DNA of 64,000 nt from Virgibacillus_F necropolis_A (GTDB lineage: Bacteria; Bacillota; Bacilli; Bacillales; Amphibacillaceae), in the NCBI RefSeq assembly GCF_044793635.1, contig NZ_CP084992.1, forward strand, positions 2,418,001-2,482,000. The letters run 5' to 3'. Position numbers and translations under genes: made by a program. Under the pieces are notes generated by a model that saw only the letters and a program-made list of their open reading frames with translations, did no database searches and was not told the DNA's origin. How positions within the stretch are numbered: the stretch's first letter is position 1; every line of letters begins with the position of its first letter. Positions 18,013 through 26,892 of this stretch are shown in pieces.

Positions 18013-19506
18013 ATGGCGAAATTTGATCGACAGAAGATTGTCCAGAGTGTCCCTCAACGTGGGTTTTTTGGACAACCAAAAGGTTTATTCACACTATTTT
18101 TTACTGAGTTTTGGGAGCGCTTTTCTTATTATGGAATGCGCGCTATTTTACTATTCTATATGTACACCGAGGTTGTTGATGGTGGACTAGGAATTAGTAT
18201 GGAAACTGCTACTTCCATCATGGCGATCTATGGTGCACTTGTTTATATGACTGGCGTAATTGGTGGTTGGATTGCAGATCGTTTGTTAGGTACCCAGCAA
18301 ACCGTTTTCTATGGTGGGGTCTTAATCATGATTGGTCATATCGTCCTTTCACTACCAATGGGCGTTTCAGGGTTATTCTTATCGATGTTCTTCATTATTA
18401 TTGGTACAGGTTTATTGAAACCTAACGTTTCAAGTGTGGTGGGTGACATGTATAGCCCAGAGGATAAACGTCGTGACTCTGGCTTTAGTATTTTTTACAT
18501 GGGAATCAACATGGGTGCATTAATTGCGCCGCTTATTGTTGGTACAGTTGGACAAGAATACAATTATCACTATGGATTTAGTATAGCGGCATTTGGTATG
18601 TTACTTGGTCTGATTGTGTTTCTTGTAACACGTAAGAAATATCTTGGTCTCGCTGGAACATATGTACCAAACCCATTAGGGGACGGTGAGAAGAAAAAGG
18701 TTATTAGAATGTTTGGAATAGGTGCAGTCATTATTGCTATTTTACTTGCTATTACCATTCCAACAAATATACTAACGATTACAACATTTACTTATTTAGT
18801 TAGCTTTTTAGGTATTGCAATTCCAACTGCATACTTTATTGTTATGTACCGAAGTCCAAAAACGAACGAAGATGAACAATCTCGTATACTTGCGTATATT
18901 CCATTGTTTATTGCATCTATGGTATTCTGGGCAATTCAGGAGCAGGGTTCAATCATCCTTGCATTGTATGCTAAAGAACGTACGGAACTAAGTTTTGCCG
19001 GCATTGATTTATATGCATCATGGTTTCAATCATTGAATCCACTATTTATCATTTTCCTAGCGCCAGTATTTGCTACTTTGTGGATTAAGCTTGGAGATCG
19101 TCAACCATCAACACCGACGAAGTTTTCTTTAGGAATTATCCTTGGGGGAATATCGTTTATGGTTTTAATTTTCCCTGCTATGATTAATGGTACAGAAACA
19201 CTTGTAAGTCCATTATGGCTAGTACTTAGCTTCTTCTTAGTTGTGCTTGGTGAGCTTTGTATATCACCTGTAGGATTATCAGCAACAACAAAATTAGCAC
19301 CTAAGGCATTCTCGGCACAGACCATGAGTCTATGGTTCATGTCTAATGCAGCTGGACAAGCAGTAAACGCTCAAATTGTTAAACTGTATGATCCTTCAAC
19401 AGAGATCATTTACTTTGGTGTAATTGGTGGATTTGCTGTGATAGCTGGTTTTGTACTATTAAGTTTCTCAAAAAAAATCCAAACCTATATGCGCGGAGTG
19501 TTGTAG
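18013..19506 (+). CDS. dtpT: POT-family di-/tripeptide:proton symporter
   Basis: A 497-aa protein with about 14 membrane helices. PTR2 signatures are FFTEFWERFSYYGMRAIL (with the ExxER-type proton motif) near residue 28 and GTGLLKPNVSSVVGDMY near 130. It imports small peptides with protons at the cytoplasmic membrane. I start it at the ATG at 18013, after aaaggag, rather than at in-frame codons upstream. A strong terminator follows. Orthologues include B. subtilis YclF and lactococcal DtpT. Confidence 0.92.
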   Translation: MAKFDRQKIVQSVPQRGFFGQPKGLFTLFFTEFWERFSYYGMRAILLFYMYTEVVDGGLGISMETATSIMAIYGALVYMTGVIGGWIADRLLGTQQTVFYGGVLIMIGHIVLSLPMGVSGLFLSMFFIIIGTGLLKPNVSSVVGDMYSPEDKRRDSGFSIFYMGINMGALIAPLIVGTVGQEYNYHYGFSIAAFGMLLGLIVFLVTRKKYLGLAGTYVPNPLGDGEKKKVIRMFGIGAVIIAILLAITIPTNILTITTFTYLVSFLGIAIPTAYFIVMYRSPKTNEDEQSRILAYIPLFIASMVFWAIQEQGSIILALYAKERTELSFAGIDLYASWFQSLNPLFIIFLAPVFATLWIKLGDRQPSTPTKFSLGIILGGISFMVLIFPAMINGTETLVSPLWLVLSFFLVVLGELCISPVGLSATTKLAPKAFSAQTMSLWFMSNAAGQAVNAQIVKLYDPSTEIIYFGVIGGFAVIAGFVLLSFSKKIQTYMRGVL

Positions 19507-19562
19507 GAACGGAAACGGTGGCGGAAGCAGTGCCTGCCACTTCCCGATTTTTGTCGAATAAT

Positions 19563-19606
19563 AAAACCGTCTATTTGCCTTTTTGCGAATAGGCGGTTTT
19601 ATTTTT
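19563..19606 (+). terminator. Terminator of the peptide transporter gene
   Basis: Stem aaaaccgYctatt / aataggcggtttt followed by a T-run. Confidence 0.88.
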
Positions 19607-19697
19607 ACATACGTATATTATTAATGGAATGTCGAAAACTAATTGTGTTAGGCACTCCCCTATTTTTGTCGAATATACGTGGAAGGGATGATTTTAG

Positions 19698-19865
19698 ATG
19701 GTTGATAGAGAACATACATGTATGGCCTGTGAAGGCACTGGTATGCTCGCGGATGACGAAGGCTGGCAATATAAATGCAGTATTTGCGATGGCGGGGGTA
19801 TGCTGAATGATACCAACCCAACGAAATTATTCGATGTAGATGCTAATAATCGCTTGCTGGATTAA
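19698..19865 (+). CDS. 55-aa DnaJ-type double zinc-knuckle protein
   Basis: Short but convincing: ATG 7 nt after ggaagggat, 55 codons, and a strong terminator starting 14 nt after the stop. The product has two CxxCxGxG knuckles, CMACEGTG (residues 8-15) and CSICDGGG (27-34), separated by an acidic loop, then the tail TNPTKLFDVDANNRLLD. The CxxCxGxG motif is the DnaJ cysteine-rich repeat, also found in the small anti-TRAP protein of B. subtilis (53 aa). Here it stands alone between dtpT and a coat gene; a metal-binding adaptor role is only inference. Confidence 0.75.
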   Translation: MVDREHTCMACEGTGMLADDEGWQYKCSICDGGGMLNDTNPTKLFDVDANNRLLD

Positions 19866-19878
19866 AATTGCGAAAAGA

Positions 19879-19920
19879 CAAAAACTACCTACTCGTATTT
19901 GTGCGAATAGGTAGTTTTTG
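19879..19920 (+). terminator. Terminator of the 55-aa gene
   Basis: Near-perfect stem aaaaactacctaYtcg / cgaataggtagttttt followed by gttttt. Confidence 0.88.
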
Positions 19921-19959
19921 TTTTTCATGTCAGGCAACGGACGGGTTTCTGATCAGTCG

Positions 19960-20219
19960 CCTTCGCTTTTCTTGTCTAGCTGTGGCTCCTAGAAGCTGCC
20001 GTCATAAGCAATTGACACTCAAAACACCAAAAACCAGGCGTTTTGCGGTCCTTTGCTTATGCGTCCGCTTCTGACCAGTCGCCTTCGCTTTTCTCTGTCT
20101 AGCTGTGGCTCCTAGCGCCTAGCAAATAGTTAGTCTTGATGAAAGGTACGTATAGTTCGACGTACTTTCACAATCCTATCTATTTGTACGGCGCTGATCA
20201 GTCGCCTTAGCTTTTCTTT
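19960..20219. repeat. Tandem GTCTAGCT palindromic intergenic repeats (two copies)
   Basis: Two consecutive units, each beginning GTCTAGCTgtggctccta and ending ccttYgcttttct (about 19968-20093 and 20096-20219). Each unit is itself a large hairpin: cataagca / tgcttatg in the first, caaatag / ctatttg in the second. A related element, beginning GTCTAGCTCCAGCGCC and ending gcgcttgcgcttttctt, lies at 25348-25560. They fill the 350-bp gap between the small zinc-finger gene and the coat gene. No gene is seen inside. Confidence 0.65.
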
Positions 20220-20834
20220 CTAATGTGGCATGGTTCCTTGGACAGGTGCAAAGCTGTTCATTATTATTTGCATATCCTGTGGAGGTAATTGTGGAACCTG
20301 GTAATATTGATTTTTATTTTGAAATAAAAATACTTCATATGCCATTTCGACGATATTCGGAACGCTGTCAGCGAATACACGTCTGAGAACAGGATTAGTA
20401 ACTTCGAGTGAAGTCATGGTGAATGCTGAAGCCGTTGATTTCATAACTCCAAGCATATACCCTGATACACATTCGTCATTTATTTGACTAACAGATTGAC
20501 TTGGAGACTTTGGTGCAGATGGTTGCAGCCCATAAATGACATCATTACTTTGTTCCATCTTATAGGTTTGCGTTTTGACAGTTGGTTCTTGACCAGTTTT
20601 CATTGTCTCAACAATTGTGTTATAAAGCTGAGTCAAAAATGTACGATGGCGTTGCTGCATCGTTTTTAATTCTGGACTTTTGATATGCTGTTCATATAGT
20701 AAATATTGTTCCAAACCACCTGTTAATGTTGACAATGCTTCGTGTGCGTCGAAAAGCTCATGTCCACCATGGCTTACCTGTGCTGGCATTTGAGATGTAC
20801 CCTGTAGGTTTTGTTGTTGATTTTGATTTTGCAC
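20220..20834 (-). CDS. CotF-family spore coat protein (YhcQ-like)
   Basis: A 204-aa protein. A Gln-rich N-terminus (MQNQNQQQN) is followed by a helical CotF domain: HELFDAHEALSTLTGGLEQYLLYEQHIK, then DECVSGYMLGVMKSTASAFT and NPVLRRVFADSVPNIVEMAYEVF. The C-terminus is Pro/Gln-rich. The family is deposited in or near the spore coat. Translation starts with GTG after aaggagg. Expression in the mother cell is inferred from the family. Confidence 0.85.
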   Translation of the reverse strand: MQNQNQQQNLQGTSQMPAQVSHGGHELFDAHEALSTLTGGLEQYLLYEQHIKSPELKTMQQRHRTFLTQLYNTIVETMKTGQEPTVKTQTYKMEQSNDVIYGLQPSAPKSPSQSVSQINDECVSGYMLGVMKSTASAFTMTSLEVTNPVLRRVFADSVPNIVEMAYEVFLFQNKNQYYQVPQLPPQDMQIIMNSFAPVQGTMPH

Positions 20835-20898
20835 GTAAAAGCCTCCTTAAAAGTAGTCGAAGTTATTTTGTGCTGAATCCACCTTCTTATACTGATGC

Positions 20899-21351
20899 TT
20901 AGGAGGAAGTTTTACCCACGCTTCTCTTAAAAGCCTCCACTTTTACTGTTGTAGCCTCAAGCAATTGTCTGACGTTTGCTGTATTAGGGTATTCCTTTTT
21001 TGCCTCAGCTAGGAGTGGGTATAAGCTTTTCTCAATGTTTTCATAGTCCTCTGGGTATTTTTCTTCCACCTGTTTTTCGATTTGATCCCAGTCTTCACCT
21101 AGCTTTTTTGTAGCAGCTATTCTTTTTTCAGTGTTTTCTGTATCACCAACTACTTTTTCTAATTCACCTAATGAAACAAGAACCTTATCAAGCCCTTTAG
21201 TCAGTGTAGAATTCATACTTGTCACCTGGACTGAATCCCGTTTGTTAGTGGATTCGCTCTGATTTGTATTTTCCTGTCCCGCGTCGCCAGTATTTAAAGC
21301 TACAGTCGCCACTAATACAATTGTTAATACTAAGTAAAAAATATTTTTCAT
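20899..21351 (-). CDS. Secreted helical protein, unknown function
   Basis: A 150-aa protein with an N-terminal signal peptide (MKNIFYLVLTIVLVATVALNTG, cleavage probably before residue 25), no lipobox Cys, then a Ser/Thr/Asn-rich linker and a helical domain from about 45 (LDKVLVSLGELEKVV, DWDQIEKQVEEKYPEDY). It is transcribed in the same direction as the coat gene, 64 nt upstream of it. I do not recognise a family. Confidence 0.65.
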   Translation of the reverse strand: MKNIFYLVLTIVLVATVALNTGDAGQENTNQSESTNKRDSVQVTSMNSTLTKGLDKVLVSLGELEKVVGDTENTEKRIAATKKLGEDWDQIEKQVEEKYPEDYENIEKSLYPLLAEAKKEYPNTANVRQLLEATTVKVEAFKRSVGKTSS

Positions 21352-21495
21352 ACTATAAACCCTCCTATTGGATAATATTTCTTAGTATGTTAAATTTTTG
21401 ATACATTATACTGTGTTATTTTTCGACAAGTGACAGGCACCACCAACGGCGTGTTATAATTAGCTCAGGAATTAATTTAAACAGGGGGTTTTGTA

Positions 21496-22443
21496 ATGGA
21501 AGCGAAAAGACCTATCCGAATAGAGGATCGAATTTACCTGATTGATGGATATGACCTAGGAAAACCAGAACGAACTGGTACATATGTGATTGACGAAGAA
21601 GAACTTACTTTAGTTGAGACAGGACCAAGTCCATCCATTAAATATGTAAAGCAAGGTTTAGATTCACTAGGCTTTTCTTTAACAGATGTGAAATATATTA
21701 TCGTGACACATATTCATTTAGACCATGCGGGTGGTGCAGGGCTATTAATAAAAGATTGTCCAAATGCTAAAGTAGTTGTTCACCCGAAAGGGGCTCGTCA
21801 TTTAATCGATCCTAAAAAACTTGCGGCGGGTGCTCGTGCTGTGTATGGAGATAGCTTCACTGAATTGTTTGATCCAATAGTGCCCATTCCAGAAGACAAT
21901 TTACTAATTAAGGGGGAAGGGGATGAGTTGAAGATTGGTGCTAAGTGTACGCTTGAATTCCTGGATACACCAGGTCATGCTAAGCATCACTTTAGTATTT
22001 ATGATCCAATCAGCAATGGTATTTTTACCGGTGATACGATAGGAATCCGCTATGATCAGTTAATTCGTGATGGAGTTAATTTTTTCCTACCATCTACATC
22101 ACCAAACCATTTTGACCCAGAGGCCATGCAAAAGGCTATAAATCGAGTAGGTGAGATAAATGTTGACCGGATTTATTATGGTCACTTTGGAATGACAAAA
22201 GAGATTGATGAAGCATTGGACCAGGCTACCTATTGGCTGGACGTTTTTGTGGAAGAGGGAGAAAGGGTTTATGCTGCAGGAGAAGGTTACGCAGAACTGG
22301 CAACAAGGTTGTTGTTTCATGTCAAAGAACATTTACGAAAATTAAATGTCCCAGATGATCATGATGTGTACTTTTTAATAAATTTAGACATGCAGGTGAG
22401 TGCATTAGGAATAATTGATTACTTTCAAAAGGTGAAAATGTAA
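21496..22443 (+). CDS. MBL-fold metallohydrolase
   Basis: A 315-aa cytoplasmic protein of the metallo-beta-lactamase fold. The metal motif is VTHIHLDHAGG (about 72-82), with further ligands in DTPGHAKHH (about 158) and FTGDTIG (about 180) and a C-terminal GHFG. There is no signal peptide. SD acagggggt precedes the ATG. Many relatives are hydroxyacylglutathione hydrolase-like or lactonase-like; the substrate cannot be read from the sequence. It is a single gene. Confidence 0.85.
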   Translation: MEAKRPIRIEDRIYLIDGYDLGKPERTGTYVIDEEELTLVETGPSPSIKYVKQGLDSLGFSLTDVKYIIVTHIHLDHAGGAGLLIKDCPNAKVVVHPKGARHLIDPKKLAAGARAVYGDSFTELFDPIVPIPEDNLLIKGEGDELKIGAKCTLEFLDTPGHAKHHFSIYDPISNGIFTGDTIGIRYDQLIRDGVNFFLPSTSPNHFDPEAMQKAINRVGEINVDRIYYGHFGMTKEIDEALDQATYWLDVFVEEGERVYAAGEGYAELATRLLFHVKEHLRKLNVPDDHDVYFLINLDMQVSALGIIDYFQKVKM

Positions 22444-22445
22444 CT

Positions 22446-22526
22446 AGAAAACTTGGCATTCGCCAAGACTTTATGGCGAATGTCATAGTTGCGCTTATGC
22501 AGTTAGGAAAGTTTTCTTTTCTGCCA
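22446..22526. repeat. AGAAAACTTGGC repeat family, copy A (diverged)
   Basis: Starts AGAAAACTTGGC, then a CGCCAAG stem partner, then gcgcttatgcagtta and a second A/T hairpin. Copies B (39511-39593) and C (61188-61262) are almost identical to each other; this copy is diverged and contains an extra cattcgcc / ggcgaatg stem. Confidence 0.6.
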
Positions 22527-22532
22527 AAAAAA

Positions 22533-22569
22533 CCTGTCACTTGGTGAATTCTTTTCGCCAAGTGACAGG
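22533..22569 (-). terminator. Terminator of the VOC-family gene
   Basis: Stem cctgtcacttggYg / cRccaagtgacagg; on the minus strand it is followed by a run of seven to eight T. Confidence 0.85.
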
Positions 22570-22581
22570 CATCAAATCAAG

Positions 22582-22977
22582 TTATTTGGTATAATTCAGC
22601 TCCCATGAAATCCCGTTCTTATCTTTAACAATAGCGTGTTTGGCGCCCCAGAATGTGTCCTGTAATTCCATCTTGATTTCTCCGTCTTCAGCCAAAAATT
22701 CATATATCTTTGTAATTTCCTCTTCACTATCAAGGTCTGGACCAAGCAACATATTGGTTCCATTAACCAGCTGATTACCAAAAATATCAGCAAAGTAAAG
22801 AATGCAGTTCTCATTTATATGTAGTTCGGCATGGATGTATTTACCCTCGTGACCTTTAAACATTTCAATTCCATCTGAAAGCTGTGTATTTTTAATTTCG
22901 CCACCAAATGCCTTTTGGTAATATTCCACTTCTTCTTTGCAATTTTCAATTCTAATGTGTGGTACTAATTTTTTCAT
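22582..22977 (-). CDS. PhnB-like VOC-family protein
   Basis: A 131-aa protein with two VOC beta-alpha-beta modules: PHIRIENCKEEVEYYQKAFGGEI near the N-terminus and AKHAIVKDKNGISWELNY at the C-terminus. This is the PhnB/3-demethylubiquinone-methyltransferase-like subgroup, usually annotated as glyoxalase-like with no proven substrate. SD aggaggt precedes the ATG and its own terminator follows. Confidence 0.82.
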   Translation of the reverse strand: MKKLVPHIRIENCKEEVEYYQKAFGGEIKNTQLSDGIEMFKGHEGKYIHAELHINENCILYFADIFGNQLVNGTNMLLGPDLDSEEEITKIYEFLAEDGEIKMELQDTFWGAKHAIVKDKNGISWELNYTK

Positions 22978-23130
22978 GCTTATTACCTCCTATTTTCTTT
23001 ATTGTACATTTAATTTGGAAGGTAGGAAACTATGGTATCCAAGTTGTTTAACAAGGCTACATTTTGGGTATATGTTTTGACATTAAGGCAAATGCTTTTA
23101 AATGAAAATAACTACATACGAGGTGGAGTA

Positions 23131-23639
23131 ATGAGGAATGTAACAATAGTCTTATGGTATGCACATGTTATGTGCGTTGCAGTTGTTATTTGGGGATCTG
23201 TTGCACCAAAAAATCTGCAGGATTCACAGCAGATGTAACATAATTTATTTCAGTGCATTTTGGTTGGTCGCGAAAATATCCGAGCTTTCATTGGAAACAT
23301 CGACATTTGGTGTTTTACAAGAGTATCCATTAGGAACATTGATGTCGATTATAACTATAATTGTCGTTGCTTTCTTTTTCATTACTTCGGCTGATTCGGC
23401 AACGCTTTGTGCTTGGAATGTTGAGTACGAATGGACATATCAATCCTTCAAATTCAGTGAAAATTGTCTGGGGCTTAGCACAGTCAGCTGTGGTGGCAAT
23501 TGTGGTTTATTTTGGAGGAACACAAGGGTTGCAAAAAATCCTGATTATTGCAGCATTACCCTTTTCGATAGTTATTATTTTAATGGGTGCCTCCTTCTTT
23601 AAGGCTGTAAAACAAGAAAGTCGTGATAGTGTTAAGTAG
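23131..23639 (+). pseudogene. Decayed BCCT (glycine betaine-type) transporter gene
   Basis: After aggtgg and an ATG, the product begins like the first helix of BCCT transporters (CVAVVIWGSVAPKNLQ); a frameshift then gives TADVT-stop-FISVHFGW, again BCCT-like. The middle of the protein (several hundred residues) is missing. The sequence resumes in another frame with EYPLGTLMSIITIIVV and FFITSADSATL, then shifts again near 23402 to FVLGMLSTNGHINPS and WGLAQSAVVAIVVYFGG up to a natural stop. At least two frameshifts, one in-frame stop and one large internal deletion are visible, so no functional transporter can be made. Confidence 0.85.
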
Positions 23640-23750
23640 CCTTGTTAGTAAAAATTGAGACGAATAGCATGTTTTTCTTAGTCAAAAATAAGTAATATTA
23701 AAATTTTCGTGTATCTATCGATTTAGGTGAAACTGTAACGAGGTGCAACT

Positions 23751-25277
23751 ATGGATATAAACTTCGAAAAAGACAATGGAATAGGTATTTTGAAAATATA
23801 TGGGAAAAAGCAAAACCTTATTTCCTCGATAACGTATGATTCTCGAAAAGTTGTCGATGGTTCTGCTTTTGTTTGTATTGCAGGCCAGAATGATGATGGA
23901 CATGATTTTATGGTGGACGCAGTCGAACAAGGCGCAACTGTTTTGCTTGGCGATAATGAAAAGGCATTAAATGATATGAGTCAACGGTTCCCTGATCGCA
24001 CTTTTCTATATGTAGATAATGTTCGAGTTGCAGTAGCAAAATTAGCAGGAATTTATCATGATTTCCGGTACAAGGATTTATACACTATTGGTGTAACAGG
24101 TACCAATGGAAAAACAACAGTCGCAAACTATGTAAAATCACTATTGAATATTTTAGGGTTGCCGACTGGGTCGATAGGTACGACTGGTGCATGGAGTTCT
24201 AAAAGTAAATTGGATTTTATGCAAAGCACCCCAACTACTCCTGAATCATCTGATATCCATGATATTTTTGACCAGTTATATGCATCTGGAGATAAAGCTG
24301 TAGCGATGGAGGTTTCTTCTATTGCGGTTGAACAAAAGCGAGTAGAGGGTATTCAATTTGATGTAGGTGTACACACAAATCTGTCTCCAGAACACATCGA
24401 ATACCACAAGAACTTCGATAACTACAAAAAGGCAAAGCTGAAACTGTTTGATCAGGTGAAAACGGCTGTTGTAAATGTCGATGACCATGGAATGGCCACT
24501 GAAATTCTCGAAACATTTAAAGGGGATATTTTCACGTATAGCTTATCAAAGGTATCGAACGCAGACGTCATAGCCACGAACATTAGAGTAAACGGTAATG
24601 GTTCATTAATTGATTTGGAAATCATGGGTGAAACATTTAATGTCCGCACACCTGTTTTTGGTGGTTACAATGTTGCAAACCTTTTATCGGCAGTGTGTGT
24701 TGCACTTGATGCGGGTTTTTCTGCAGAGAATATTGTACAAGCATTATCACATATTGAAAGTCCAGAAGGTAGGTTTGAGCTTATCAAAGAAGGCACTGCT
24801 GGAAGGGGAATTATTCTTGATTATGCGCATACCCCTGTAGCACTTAGAAGCTTATTATCAGAAGTTCACAAACTAACATACAATCGCCTGATTGTGATGA
24901 TAGCAGGAGTCGGGATTCGTGACTTTAACAAGATGCCAAAAATGGCAAATGTGGTGGACGGTGAAGCTGATTCTATTGTGATAACGGTTGATCATCCAGG
25001 ATACAATGATCCAAACAAAATTATTGCACAAGTTCTTGCTGGTTTTTCAAATCCGCAGGCTAAAAATATCTATCCAACATTAAACCGTGAGGATGGTGTG
25101 AAAGAAGCATTATCTTTAGGAATGACGGGGGATGTTATTGTGCTTACTGGCGGATGCATAAATGGAGCGCAGATCGTACAAGGAGAAAAAGTACCACATT
25201 CTGATGAGATGATTATCCAGGAATATTATAATGAATTAAAGTCTAATAATGGAATGGAATTACAACAGGATTTATAA
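23751..25277 (+). CDS. MurE-like Mur ligase (orphan paralogue)
   Basis: A 508-aa ATP-dependent peptide ligase with the three Mur domains. N-terminal: YDSRKVVDGSAFVCIAG and DGHDFM. Central: P-loop GVTGTNGKTT (about 113-122), the EVSS motif and the carbamoyl-Lys region YKKAKLKLF. C-terminal: GRFELI, LDYAHTP and GDVIVLTGGC. It is as long as housekeeping MurE (about 490-500 aa), but residues 414-417, where diaminopimelate-type MurE has DNPR, read DHPG. The loop that is usually GCGGDRD reads GVGIRD. It is outside the dcw cluster and alone between a dead transporter and an IS91 element. Addition of some amino acid to a UDP-MurNAc-peptide or related carboxylate is likely; which one is unknown. Confidence 0.85.
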   Translation: MDINFEKDNGIGILKIYGKKQNLISSITYDSRKVVDGSAFVCIAGQNDDGHDFMVDAVEQGATVLLGDNEKALNDMSQRFPDRTFLYVDNVRVAVAKLAGIYHDFRYKDLYTIGVTGTNGKTTVANYVKSLLNILGLPTGSIGTTGAWSSKSKLDFMQSTPTTPESSDIHDIFDQLYASGDKAVAMEVSSIAVEQKRVEGIQFDVGVHTNLSPEHIEYHKNFDNYKKAKLKLFDQVKTAVVNVDDHGMATEILETFKGDIFTYSLSKVSNADVIATNIRVNGNGSLIDLEIMGETFNVRTPVFGGYNVANLLSAVCVALDAGFSAENIVQALSHIESPEGRFELIKEGTAGRGIILDYAHTPVALRSLLSEVHKLTYNRLIVMIAGVGIRDFNKMPKMANVVDGEADSIVITVDHPGYNDPNKIIAQVLAGFSNPQAKNIYPTLNREDGVKEALSLGMTGDVIVLTGGCINGAQIVQGEKVPHSDEMIIQEYYNELKSNNGMELQQDL

Positions 25278-25278
25278 A

Positions 25279-25321
25279 ACAAGCCTGCCATCGATTTTAA
25301 TCGGTAGCAGGCTTGTTTGTT
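25279..25321 (+). terminator. Terminator of the MurE-like gene
   Basis: Stem acaagcctgccaYcgatt / aatcggtagcaggcttgt with a tttgttt tail. Confidence 0.85.
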
Positions 25322-25347
25322 TAAGAGCAAGGAAAGTATAAACGAAA

Positions 25348-25560
25348 GTCTGTCTAGCTCCAGCGCCCAGCGCCTAATGGACTTCCTTCACCTCCGTACG
25401 ATAAGTTAACATCGGCTCGCCTTAGCTCACCGTGTTTCCTTTATCTCCTGGTGGAAGGAATGTTCGATTAAAACCGCCACTTTGCGTGGCAACATCGAAC
25501 TACCCACGTTGCGTGGGCACAGTCCAGAGGTCGCTTAACGGGCGCTTGCGCTTTTCTTAA
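25348..25560. repeat. GTCTAGCTCCAGCGCC-type repeat with hairpins
   Basis: Begins GTCTAGCTCCAGCGCC and ends ggcgcttgcgcttttctt, the frame of a common Bacillaceae intergenic repeat. The interior has two strong stem-loops: gttcgat / atcgaac enclosing ccgccac-tttgc-gtggc, and cccac-gttgc-gtggg. It lies between the MurE-like gene and the IS91 transposase and may contain the left border of the insertion. No gene is seen in it. Confidence 0.55.
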
Positions 25561-26892
25561 AAGGAAAGAAAGTATAAAATTAACCCCTACTACAGTAAAG
25601 GTAACTGTGGTAGTTTCTATGTATGGAGAAAAATATTCTGAAACGAATCTTTTTTGATAACTACAATCATTGGGAAACATTCAAGAAGAAACACAGAGAA
25701 AAAATCCGCCCAGTCGTTCTGAAGGAGGTAGAAAAATTTCAAGGCTGTGGAGATATGAAAAATGGATTCAAACTCTTTGTTTGCGAGGGCTGTAACGACG
25801 TACATAAAGTAGCATTCCGGTGTAAAGGGCGTTTTTGCACGACCTGTTCTATTGGGGAAAGTGAAGAGTGGAGCCGATTATTAACGGAAGACGTTTTACA
25901 GGTAAATCATCGGCACATGATTTTTACAATCGATGAAGGGTTACGGGAAATATTTCTTTTACACCGTCATCTTTTGAAACCGCTAATGGATGAGGCAGCT
26001 AAATTAATTACAAACTTTTTTCAAAAGAAGGCAAAGGTGACACCAGGTATCATTTCCGGATTACACACATTTGGCTCCAGGGTAAATTTTAATCCCCATG
26101 TCCATATGTTGGTAACCATGGGAGGGATAACGAGAAAAGGAAAATGGAAGGACTATGATTATATCCCTTTCCAAATGCTTCGAAAGCAATGGCAAACGGT
26201 GGTATTAAAGTTAATCCGTAGGAACTTAACCAAACAGGAAAAGAGGCGTGTACAACCACGACTGCAAAAGGCTTTTTCCGAAAATGGGGAAGGCTTCTAT
26301 GTGCATGCGCCGAAACAGAAGGGGAAAATAAAGGAACAACTTCGTTACATTGGCCGTTATATTCGTCGACCAGCGATTGGAGTCAATCGGATCGAGGCAT
26401 ATGATGGACAACAGGTGACTTTTAAATACATCGATAAAACAGATGGGAAAGAAAAGCATGAAACGCTGACGGTGGAAGCCTTTATCAGTCGTTTGATTCG
26501 TCATATACCAGATGACCAATTTAAAACAATACGCCACTATGGTATGTATTCAAGAAGAAGTAAACGTCTAAGTAAGAAGCTATTAAGTAAGTGGCAAGAA
26601 GGAAGGCGGCGTTGGATCATAAAAGTGTGGAAAACAATACGCCGTCAAACATGGAGAGAACGTGTTATCGCTGGTGGACAAAAAGATCCCCTAATATGCC
26701 CGCACTGCAATAATTATTATGTGTATCAGGGAGAGGTCTGTCTTGAGAATGGACAATTAGAAATAAAAGTAGCTTTAACCAAGGAAGCAAGAAAGTACTT
26801 AGAAAGGGTGATAGCTTATTACACACCAATCCAAAAACCGCAAAAAAGGGAAAAAGAAAAAGGGGAACGACCACTTAGCGAAAAAGAAAACG
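25561..26892 (+). mobile_element. IS91-family insertion, borders approximate
   Basis: Defined by its transposase. The right border is placed near 26892, because the frame of a small zinc-ribbon gene (KINFVCLTCHEE..) becomes coherent just after it but has no start codon upstream. The left border is not evident. IS91 elements move by a rolling-circle mechanism and make no target duplication, so borders cannot be read from flanking repeats. Confidence 0.5.

Noticed and set aside
19507..19680. TGCCTGCCACTTCCC / GGCACTCCCC...TTTTTGTCGAA short repeats, also near 21421 in reverse
   Set aside because: Similar fragments are seen three times, but they are too short and diverged to define an element from this window alone.
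19698..19865. Anti-TRAP (rtpA) assignment for the 55-aa protein
   Set aside because: Cys spacing differs (two full CxxCxGxG units), and no TRAP binding array was found ahead of the trp operon.
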